The position numbers were made by a program, and so were the translations under genes. Positions 45,775-55,410 of a DNA stretch of 64,000 nt are shown here, in pieces. Source of the stretch: Branchiostoma floridae. Its lineage: Eukaryota; Chordata; Leptocardii; Amphioxiformes; Branchiostomatidae. Location: NCBI RefSeq assembly GCF_000003815.2, contig NC_049982.1, forward strand, positions 33,075,746 through 33,139,745, written 5' to 3'. The notes beneath the pieces are model-generated. The model was not told the origin of the DNA and did no database searches. It saw only the letters and a list, made by a program, of their open reading frames with translations. Every line of letters begins with the position of its first letter. Position 1 is the first letter of the stretch.

Positions 45775-46015
45775 AGATGGGATGGTGTGGAGAAACTGCA
45801 AGGTGTTTGGACCAGAAGCCAGAGGTCTTGGGTTCATATCCTGTCATGCTACCGATCTTGTGCCCTTGGGAAAGACACATTGCACAACCTTCCTCACTTC
45901 AGCCAGGTGTAAAAATGTGTACCTCACTTCTGTTGGTTAAAGGTGGTGGGTTGGGCTCTCTCAATACCGTGCCCAAGACATGCCATCCCTGCGACCTTTA
46001 AAAGGCTATGGGACT
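45775..46015 (+). mobile_element. Diverged SINE copy
   Basis: GTTTGGACCAGAAGCC, GGTCTTGGGTTCATATCC (decayed B box), CTACCGATCTTGTGCCCTTG, GGAAAGACACATTGCAC and AAAAGGCTATGGGACTACC follow the order of the 44545 SINE. Confidence 0.6.
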
Positions 46016-46249
46016 ACCCTTAGTAGAATGTTAACATTGCCGCAAAATTCATAGGAGAAGTACCTAAAGTGCAAAACGTGTGCCATTCCAGTGTCTTCAG
46101 ATGCAATTTGGCAACAGGAAGATGCTTTTCAAAGCGGTTAGAAATGCCCATATTTTCCAGGGGAGCTTGCCCCCTGACCACCTTGCTTCTTTGACTCCCC
46201 GCCCCAGGATGAATGCCTTCTACAGTCTAGCCCCATGGGTATGATGTTC

Positions 46250-46349
46250 NNNNNNNNNNNNNNNNNNNNNNNNNNNNNNNNNNNNNNNNNNNNNNNNNNN
46301 NNNNNNNNNNNNNNNNNNNNNNNNNNNNNNNNNNNNNNNNNNNNNNNNN
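46250..46349. other. Assembly gap (100 N) next to a palindrome
   Basis: Run of 100 N directly abutting the left arm of the foldback at 46350. Confidence 0.95.
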
Positions 46350-46662
46350 CAACAAAAATTGGACTCACCCAAATTTTCGACTGAACAGCACCAGTCTTTG
46401 TCAAGGAATGAACGATCCACTGCTGTCTTGATGCCACATTATGCAGATAGAACACGTGACTCAGTGAGCAGTGGATCATAAGTTGCAGGAACAGAGATGG
46501 TGGGCGCCATAGACTTCCTGCAACATATGATTCACTGCTTACTGAGTCACGTGTTCTATCTGCATAACAACGTGACTTCAGGACAGCAGTGGTTTGTTCA
46601 TTCCTTGACAAAGACTGGTGCTGTTTGGTTGAAAATTTGGGAGAGGCTAATTTTTGTGTTGG
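46350..46662. mobile_element. Foldback element of about 310 bp
   Basis: Left arm CAACAAAAATTGGACTC, CAGTCTTTGTCAAGGAATGA, TGCAGATAGAACACGTGACT and the right arm AGTCACGTGTTCTATCTGCA, TCATTCCTTGACAAAGACTG, CTAATTTTTGTGTTGG are inverted copies around a 30-bp loop. Confidence 0.8.
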
Positions 46663-47215
46663 AAATAACAGTTTAACTAGTCCAATAATGACTTCTACCA
46701 ACACAGATGAACTTTCAAGTAAGTGGTCACAAACTTGTGTCTGATAGATTGATAACTTTATTATAGCATTATATAGCCATATAACGTATGATTGTCGTAA
46801 AAATAGACAGTGCTCCACAACTAAACGTATAAAAATGATCCATATAAATAAGTGGTGTAATAAAATAAATAGTTCTGTGCTGTATATAATAAATAAATAT
46901 CAGCATGCAACTATATACTGGGTATTTAATTAAGTCCCACCTTTTAATGACATACATCAAGTTTTAAACAAGCATTGGTCTTAGTGGGGTAGTGATTGTC
47001 ATCATTGCTAGACCACAAGCACAATCCCATATTCACAAGTTGTACATGTACCATAGATGCTTGCATATAGATGAAGTAATCAAACCTGATAACGTAACAG
47101 CACAGACATAAGGTCATATTTACAAGGTTTGGCAAGTTGACCACAAGCCATGCGTCCTTTCAACAGTTTCATGTTTCGCTTCAAAGTTTTCTGATTACAC
47201 ACAACTCTGGGTGTT

Positions 47216-47345
47216 GGTGCGTGTGTGTGTGTATGTGTGTGTGAAGGTACGCGCATTTGTGCGTGTACATGTAGGTGGGTGCGTGCGTGCATGTGTGTGT
47301 GTGCATATGGGTGGTTGCGTGTGTACATGTGTGGGTGTGTTTGTC
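47216..47345. repeat. GT/CA-rich microsatellite
   Basis: Irregular TGTGTG runs; on the minus strand it would lie in the CYP26 3' UTR as CA-rich sequence. Confidence 0.8.
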
Positions 47346-47415
47346 AATATGCATAAGTTGATAGACAGCTAGCTTACTAATTACTACAATCGACTGGCTT
47401 TTTTTCCAGTTCCAT

Positions 47416-50400
47416 TTAGACAATGTTGGACAAGTCCGGTCCAACCACCGTCACAGTGTCCGGGGAGTTTTGCTCGCTGGTCGGATACAAGTTCCCGTTT
47501 TTGTCCAAGGTCAAACAGGGGTCACTTCTCGTGACCAGGTCGGTGTTCATCAACGGAGCATGCGCGGGAGCAGCAAGTCCGTCTGCATCCTCACGTTTGA
47601 CGGTGACGTCATCCAAAGAGACAAGGTTTACCGGAAGTCCATTGGCGGGATGAAGAACAGGGACTGATTTCATCTCTGGCACCTTGCCGTCCGCCAGCTC
47701 CCAGCGGCAGCTTCTCACCAGCTCCACGCACAGCAACTTCAGCTGCAGCTTGGCGAACTCCTTCCCGGCACAAGCGCGAGGTCCGGCACCGAAGGGTAAG
47801 AAGTCGTACCTGATGGCCGTGCTGTCGGCAGCCGCCCACCTGTCCGGGTCGAACTGCTGCGGCGACGAGAAGAGCTGTGACGCGCTGTGCGTGTCTCTGA
47901 TGCTGTACATGACGGCCCAACCTTCCGGAACCTGGAAGCCCTGTGTACGACAGATGAATCGGACATGAGCCATGACTCAAACACTTGTATTCAAACTGGT
48001 GTTCAAACCTACTCTCCAAGCAGAGGTTAGGCTCCGGCTGTTTTTAACGTTTTTTGGTCGTTTCTATCTAGTTCAAAACCTAGTTTTTGCAAGGTACAAT
48101 ACAAAATAGAAAGCCCTATAAAAACGACTAAAAAACAGCCGTCTAACCNNNNNNNNNNNNNNNNNNNNNNNNNNNNNNNNNNNNNNNNNNNNNNNNNNNN
48201 NNNNNNNNNNNNNNNNNNNNNNNNNNNNNNNNNNNNNNNNNNNNNNNNCTTGGAGAGTAGTTCAAGACAGCAATTGTTACTGTTCCTTTTATTGGGTTTA
48301 ACTCCGACCTCCGGACAAATAAATTTCCGACCTTCTCACAAGCCCTCGTTCAGACCGTGGCTGAGTTGTGAGAAAAGCCGTATTTGGTTGGGGTTTGTCG
48401 ACAAGGTTGGCTATTAGTCTTCAAATGTACTGGTAACCTGCGCAGCGGTATTTGTTGAAACATCAGGTAACCAGTCTGGTGGTATAAATGATTGTGAAAT
48501 ATTTTGATCTAAACATACCCGAAGAAATCCACCAGTGCAATATATCGACGAGCGCCATCTATCGACGTAGACGCAGGACGCAGCTGAACCTAGCTGACCA
48601 ATTACATTGCTCGCTACTCATTTCTAACAATGTCAACTTTGGTCTGGACTCTGGATAAAGTCGGGAGGCCATGACTGACCTATGTGTGACCTACAGTGTA
48701 TAAGCCTGGTCAAGCACATCGAACTCGAAACATGATGATTTCGATAATTATTAGTGCATGTAAGTAACATGCGGCGTCGCCAGGCCTTTTCTATCAGCCT
48801 TGCTAGTCGGTGTTCTCTGTTGAAATGTTTAATAGTCGTCTCCGGCTGACTTGGCAGAAATCATACCCAAACAAGTCTTTAGCACCCCGCATGTAACAAA
48901 AGCGATTGCCTGTTTAGCTTCTTCAAGCCACATCACATGTAGATGCTTTCCCAACGTTACCCCAAACTTCACTTGCGGGAAGCCAGACTTCTCAAGAGAA
49001 ATTCATTATGGGAAGTCATGGCGCTATGATCGAATATGCCATGAATGTTTTTTTGTTTTTTGTTTTTTGTATTAGGTCTACGATTCGAAGCCTCAAAAGT
49101 TATCACATACAAAAATACAATAGCATTGACTGTCAATGGGTATGCTAGATGCAAAACTTCAGAATTGTTCTCATTTACTACATGTATGTCCGAAACGTTT
49201 AGATCGAACCTTTTCTACAGGTAATTTGCTTTATTTGTAGACTTACGCCAATCGCGAATGTCTTGAGAGCCTTCCTGAAGCCTCCCCCTATAGGTGGACT
49301 GATCCTGAGCACCTCCTTGACGACCTGCCCCACGTACGTCAGCCTGCCGACCTGCTCCAGACTCAGAGGCTGGTCCGGCTGCAGCAGCCCGTGCTTCTCC
49401 AGGTCCTCCTGCACCTTCTGAACCACCTGTGGCTGCAGCGCCAGGTGCATGATGAGGGAGGTGGCGGCGCTGGACGTGGTCTCGTGCCCGGCAAACAGCA
49501 GCTCCACGGCCGTGTCCAGCAGCTGCTGTTGGTCCACAGCCTTCCCTTCCTCCTTCGCGCTGCTGATGATGAAGGACAGCACGTCATCCGGGACCTCTCC
49601 GCTCCAGATCTGCGCATGCTTCTCGTGGATGTGACGTTTCAGCCATTCGTCGATTTCCTGGCGACACTGCAGAGCCTAGAGGAGATGAGGTACGAGACAT
49701 GAGCTTAGATACAGTTGTGGTTATGAAAAAGAACTGCTAGGGGGGCTCGAGATGTAACCCCTTCTTTTTGTCTACCTATAAAGAGTGCGTTAGTCCTCTA
49801 TTCTGTACAATGAGAACAGTCATTCACAACTTCGTTACCGAAAAGTTAACTTCTTCCTCATATAAAATCACCAAGGGCAACTAGCAGTCGCCTAAATTGA
49901 AAATTGTGTTGTTAACTACAATAGAAGAAATGAACGGTATAAACCGCTACAGTTCTAGTGTCTTCTAGAGAAATCTACAAGGATACCCAAAATCGAATGA
50001 GAATGAACTCACTTTTCTGAGTGCGCTTCCTGGCACGTTCAATGGTAAGGAGAAGATGTTCTTCACAGCGGTCCTGAAAAGTGACCCAACTCTCCTGGCC
50101 TCTTCCTCATCTTGATGGAATCCGACCAGAACAGCTATGGCGAGTCGGAACATCATCTCTCGAGCGGCGGGGTAGACTGCCAGCGGCTGGGGCCCCCTGC
50201 ACCAGCCCCGCAAGGTGTCCGCGATCATGGCCTGCATGCTGTCCGTGTAGATCTCCAGTGCATCATGGCGGAAGGCACGCATGACGATCTTCTTCCTCTG
50301 CCTGTGGAGTGGCCCGCTGCCGCACATGGCCAGGTTCTCCGTCCCCAGCACCATGCGGAAGTTGTCCGGCCACATGGTGCCCACGATGTCGTTCTCTCCG

Positions 50401-53400
50401 CGGAGAATCTTGCGCACGTTGTCGGCGCCTCGGACGCGGATGGTCGGGCGGCCCAGGATGTGGGTTTTGAAGATGTCTCCGTACAGGGCATGCCGTTTCC
50501 TGGAGAAATCTGCCCCCTGTGAAAACGGAACGGTCGGTCTCGTTAATAATACATCTACTAACAACAGTAGTAACGCATTCACTTCAGGTGGTTTCAACTG
50601 AAACCTTATGATATTTGTTATTGTCGCTAAGCTAGGTAAAACGAAGGACAATTTTGACCCTGTGCCACATAGCGGCTTTTATTGGTAGTACAATAGAATT
50701 TCCAGGTCTTGCATCTTATTTTCTGAACTGTTTATGCGTGAGTGATGGGTTGTCATACGCGGTTTTTGCCGTCAATTGCACGTCACCTGAGCAATCAATG
50801 AGGAAAGTAGCTTACTTTCGACTGACTATCTTTCATGTGATATATCTAACTTGGATCTAGGTGAACAGCATGGTCAGTCACAAATGGATATTAATGTGTA
50901 AATTAGGACATTATTTGCATAATCATGAGGAAATACTGTTGTAAATGATGGGAATTCCTAACAAAGACTGCGGTCAGAAAAAAGGACGGTTCTAAGAAGT
51001 GGGTCCCCATAACCCATAACAAGTGAACGCTAGGTCAGGTGCTAATGGCCCTTCCCGCACCACATTCCGAGTAGAAAAGGCAGCATCTAGACTTGCTTTT
51101 CGCCCTCATGTCAGTTTATTTACACACCAGGTTATATATAACCTCCTTGAACTCGAAGGGCTTGAAGGAAGGTAAGTCTGCGCGGGCTCTGTACAATCTT
51201 CGTGACTCAACAATAAAGAATCAAAGTCAACGTTATAAGACCACCAGGTGTGTTTCCTCTTATTATACCAAAATGAAATTCTCGGTAGCAGGCGGTGAAA
51301 CTCCACTGAGGAGTGACGTGTGTTCAGGGGAATCGTGCCGAGGACAGGGTCGGGCATTACACCGGGAAACCAACAGTGCTGACAAAAAACTACCGCTGTG
51401 TATTCTTTATATCCATGGGATTGTAGTTTAGTCAGCATATGCCAATAGAGACTTCCGACAGCAGTGTAGTTAGTAGCGCCTGCCAGAGAAGGCCCACGTG
51501 CATGATGATCGTGACATGGAACAGTAGCCTGTAGAAAACTAGAGTTCCACGACCTCGTACCTTCGCCAAATGACGGCAACCTTTTCAAGTGACATTTTGC
51601 AAATGATCACAAATGTTTCGAACTTATTATGCAAATAATGTTCTTGCGTGCTCATGCCCTCGTCAATATAATTTTCTCTGTTTAATAGCTTTTATGGTGG
51701 ATACCAGGCACCTCCAACAGTACACCATTGGATTTGGGCCAGCGAAGAGGCGGGAAAGCTACTCCAACGCTTTTACCAGGATCCGCGGATCGTTGGACAA
51801 ATAGTAGATAAATAAATAGTAGAAATAGTAGAAATTGGCCGCAACTACTAAGAATGAATAGAATGCTAGGGGGACCGGCCTATCGGACCCTATAACTCTA
51901 TTTCAGTATTTGGCCACTTTCTACTGAAATTCTAGCTTTATCCAGCGATCCTGGTAGGGCCTGGGTAGAGGCTATCTTGAAATATCACGGTGTCCGTGTG
52001 AAGATCTCATGACACAGTCGGGGTGTGGGTCGGTGCACGGGCGGCCTGTCATTCCGATGTTTAGGGTCCCCCGGGGACCAGCGCTATCTCTGTCCGGCCG
52101 CGCCCGCACGCGGGAACGGCGCTCTGGAGGAGCTGCAGGGGGCAAAGTGTCTCCAGTGTGCCGCCGGGTGCAGGTTTTACGGTCTCATTGATGAGTTTTT
52201 TCTTCCCATTACGTACTTCCCATAGACTTCTATGTTATAATACGTGTTTTACATGGGCGCGTTCATAATAGAGCTGCTTGAAATATATTGATATTATTCA
52301 TTCTTTGTTGAGCACATTCACCCTTAATCATGTAAAAAAAATCCCAATAACCTCTAGACATTTAGTGTTTTTTTTTTTTAATGACAATTACAAAATGCAG
52401 TTCCAAGCATCGCAACAGGCACTTTTGCGCTGCCACCAGTCAACCGCACCACTCAGAACCCACGACTGTGTACCTCCGACCTAGCGCGTGGCTGCCAAAC
52501 TTTACCTGCTATTAAACTTCCTGATCATGAGTTCGGCTGGCTAAAAGGGAATTTCTCACCGCTAAAAATATGCGTCCATGCAGCCGTTTAGTTTTTGGCT
52601 CGGATCTATTTTCATATAATATGTAATACATCACTGAGACCTTACTTTCCAAGCAGAGGTTGGTGGGGAAGACTGTGACCTTCTTATACCATATGCTCCG
52701 TTTTTTCCGCCCTCCCAGCAGGCGACAAAAGAGATCACAATTTTACTTTCGACAAAGACAAATCCAAAGTAAGTCTTTCCCTTCTTTCTTTCAATTTAAT
52801 GATACTGCACTTCAAACATGTAGGATATCAATGCCGAAAGATTCGTTTTATTTTGTGATGCACAGTACTTAACAATGTGATCATGTAAATCATGTCTTGT
52901 AAGTTTCAGAGAGCCTCTACCAGGCTCCGTGGATCGCTGGACAAATAGAAGAATTGGCCAAATCAAAGAGTATTTAGTTAGGGGAGTCGGTCGGGCATCG
53001 GGTCCAATGGCGAACAGCGGCGGAGGCTATGTTTCAGATATATTTGAGACACAGCAACAGTACACAGACTGCAGCATCTGTCCTGAGGACCCAGTCAAAT
53101 ATTCCGGTGTTCTGGTAAGCCCTATGAGAGCCTCAGCTCGGTTGACCTGTCATTCACCCCACCTGCCGGTGTCAACTTTCCCGTTTACACGGTCGGGGCG
53201 GCAGGCTGTCACTCAGGGCTCTGGCAGAGAACGACAATTACATGGTCCCGCTCTCAAACTGTGTATGGTTTCCTGACTAATCGCACTTGTCGGAGTAAAT
53301 CAGACTCACTGTGGAACAACCTATTAGTGGTGCGGGAATAAATAACTCTCAGCTGTCGTGTAGCGGCACGTTCGGCAAACCTGGCCCGGAAACGGTGAGC

Positions 53401-55082
53401 GCTCAGGCATCGACAGGCCTGCTACAGCCGCACAGTCGCGCAGAAGGAGAAAAGTCTCAACAATGTCAAAATTCACAATCTGTCTTGCTCCTCCATCCAG
53501 CAGGTATGGCAAGGAACTGAAAACTGCAGTACATCATGAACTTAACTATGAAATTTGTGGTCAGTACGATTAGGTGGCCGACAGGTTGCTGTACGTTACC
53601 ACCGCATGTTTCCCGTAGAATAAAAAGAATGGAAATCGGGAACTCATTAACGATTGGCAGAACACATGGTCAAGGCCGCCACCCTTCCAGCGAGTCGGCA
53701 GCAGCAAGACTTCCACACTCATGAAAAAAGGAACGTGGGCTCACTTGGCGCCACCGACTTTACGAGACCGGTTGTGAAGAAGACAAGAGGAGCCACGGAA
53801 AACTAATGGGCAAACTAAGTGCTTTAGTTAGGACCTACACTTCTGCTCTTTGCGGTGTTCACTAGATTGTAGGCAATATTTTTTGCACAGAAGCTTCACC
53901 TCACGGAGTTATGTTAGGCTTATTATAAAAGGAGTCAGAGTAGGAGTTGAAGAACAGTGTGTGGTACAGTTGTCATACTCCGACGCCCCCTGCTACAGGC
54001 ACGGGTTAAAGTACGGAAAGTGGCGCCGAGCACGGGTCATGCTGCAGATAGATATGCCAACAATGCTGCAGTAATTAGGACCGCTATCTGTACAATTAGA
54101 AGTTCCCATAAAACAGCGCTCTGTATGAGTGATCCAGATGGGGAAGTCTGCCTGGAACAGTGCCGCAGGCCAGGCAGGACGGGACCCATGGTCGGGCCCG
54201 CGCGCTGGGAGGCAGGGCGCCGCGCCACGACTGTGGGTACCCACAGTTCGCATCCACCGACCACACATTCACAAAAAAATCGATTTGGTCTGTACACGGT
54301 GAAACATACAATGAACACCTAAATCACTGACATACATTGATTTGATGTAGGCACTAATAGTCTGTCAAACCAATAGCGCTCATCAGCGAAAGATGGTCAA
54401 ACATGAAACTTAAACAATGACGGATAACTACATTAAAATACAGAATATCGTTGATAAATAGAGACTTCTTTTTTACTAATGCCCTCATCGTATGATGTAT
54501 TTGTAGTTATTCTGGGGGATTTCCCAGTTTTAATGTCTTTTAACAATACTAACGATGTGAACACTGCTTCCTTGTAGCGACGCATGCTTTACCATCAACC
54601 AGCCTGTCATTTTCCGGAAAAAAAATACCACAAATATCTAGCCAAAAATCTGGGGTCGATGGCGTTTTCTTCTTTTGATTTTGTTTTTGCCGAAGCCTTG
54701 CAACAAGTGAAGAAGTAACGAATGTGAATCACCTGAAGATGACACGTCGAAAGTTTGCCGTTCATTTCACAACTCTGCGCCTAGCTTTAGTAGTCTTGTT
54801 GCGCGTTTCACAGTCTACTTGGCAAAATTATTTCTTGCGGTATATTAAAGATGTTGTGATGCAGACACTTGAGTTATACAAAAGAGTCAAACAGGGGAAA
54901 GATTCTCTTACCTCCAATATGAAGGACAAAGTTTCGCCGATGATCGGAAAGCCCGTGGTCCCCGCGGGTAGAGGCAGGGCGCAGGCCGGGTCCGACGGAG
55001 TGGCGTAGCGCCCCCAGAGTTTCCAGGAAAGGACCATTAGAAAGGCAGGGAAGACAAGATACCCTACAACTTCCTCCAGCAT
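47416..55082 (-). CDS. CYP26: CYP26 retinoic-acid 4-hydroxylase
   Basis: Four exons, all introns phase 0: 54912-55082 (ATG 55080-55082), 50013-50516, 49247-49675, 47416-47940; product 542 residues counted with the tail, against about 500 for vertebrate CYP26. Membrane anchor at 5-22, then proline hinge ALPLPAGTTGFPIIGETL. I-helix A-G-H-E-T-T (287-292), E-V-L-R (346-349), F-D-P-D-R-W, and heme loop FLPFGAGPRACAGKEF with the thiolate Cys425. Family-specific marks GRPTIRVRGADNVRKIL and HRQRKKIVMRAF place it in CYP26, an ER enzyme that inactivates retinoic acid. Which amphioxus paralogue it is cannot be told here. A tail of about 60 residues follows the normal end. Intron 1 (4.4 kb) holds foldback elements; intron 3 holds a gap. 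DR5 sites nearby suggest retinoic-acid induction. Confidence 0.96.
47508..47524. promoter_or_regulatory. DR5 motif inside the CYP26 last exon
   Basis: AGGTCA-AACAG-GGGTCA on the plus strand, within codons of the C-terminal extension. It matches the RAR/RXR DR5 consensus (PuGG/TTCA, spacer 5). A coding location makes function less sure. Confidence 0.35.
48009..48260. repeat. Foldback interrupted by an assembly gap
   Basis: CTACTCTCCAAG (48009-48020) and CTTGGAGAGTAG (48249-48260) are exact inverted ends; the inner part GGTCGTTTCTATC… and …AAACGACTAAAAAACAGCC is also inverted. A related CCAAGCAGAGGTT end occurs at about 52652. Confidence 0.65.
48149..48248. other. Assembly gap (100 N) in CYP26 intron 3
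   Basis: Run of 100 N within the foldback 48009-48260. Confidence 0.95.
48676..48692 (-). promoter_or_regulatory. Perfect consensus DR5 in CYP26 intron 3
   Basis: TGACCT-ATGTG-TGACCT on the plus strand, that is AGGTCA-CACAT-AGGTCA on the gene strand: both half-sites are the ideal nuclear-receptor hexamer and the spacer is 5. Confidence 0.55.
51760..51974. mobile_element. Foldback MITE of the TAGTCTCTACCAG family in CYP26 intron 1
   Basis: The left ACCAGGATCCGCGGATCGTT and right CCAGCGATCCTGGTAGGGCC are inverted. Related to 59303-59501 and 63702-63801; a solo left arm is at about 52913-52960. The target duplication is not clear. Confidence 0.55.
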
Positions 55083-55224
55083 TTTGCCGACCGACGAGAG
55101 AGTCTTGTGGCGTGGTTACAAGCTGTGATATGACGGGAGCCTGGTCCGGGGTCGGGCGGGAGCAGGAGAGTCTCCTCTGCGTGTAGGACAGAGGCTGGGC
55201 AAGAATGGGCTGCTCGAGAACCAC

Positions 55225-55410
55225 TCACTCGTATTTATTCCCCCGTCAAGCACGCAAATGTCATTAATAAGTGGTTCATTCAGAGTTCAGCTCGTTTGGA
55301 TCGACGACACGGGGCTGCCCGATTACGTCATCAGTCGTACCTCCCACAAGGCCACGCCCCTTGTCGTCTGAAGAACCGCCTGTAATGACCACGCCGATTG
55401 GCTGACAGAG
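55225..55410 (-). promoter_or_regulatory. CYP26 proximal promoter
   Basis: Reading upstream of the ATG: an A/T-rich TATA-like GAATAAATAC (55231-55240), a DR5 element (55273-55289), a CRE-like TGACGTAA (about 55325), a GC box GGGGCGTGGCC (about 55353-55363) and an inverted CCAAT near 55397. The start site is expected near 55200-55210. Vertebrate Cyp26a1 promoters also pair a DR5 with GC-rich sites. Confidence 0.5.
55273..55289 (+). promoter_or_regulatory. Proximal DR5 retinoic-acid response element
   Basis: GGTTCA-TTCAG-AGTTCA, two PuG(G/T)TCA half-sites separated by five bases, about 190 bp upstream of the CYP26 start codon and about 35 bp upstream of the TATA-like box. Confidence 0.6.

Larger units (their letters stand above)
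44105..47415. other. Intergenic interval between convergent KANSL3 and CYP26
   Basis: Contains SINEs at 44545 and 45775, gaps at 45285-45384 and 46250-46349, a foldback at 46350-46662, and a GT-rich microsatellite at 47216-47345. A minus-strand AATAAA (46757-46762) could serve CYP26. Confidence 0.6.

Noticed and set aside
46138-46818. 226-codon minus ORF
   Set aside because: Runs across 100 N and both arms of a foldback repeat.
50112-50522. Plus-strand ORFs over 50081-50601, and 47684-47968 and 49391-49702
   Set aside because: Shadows of the CYP26 exons on the opposite strand.
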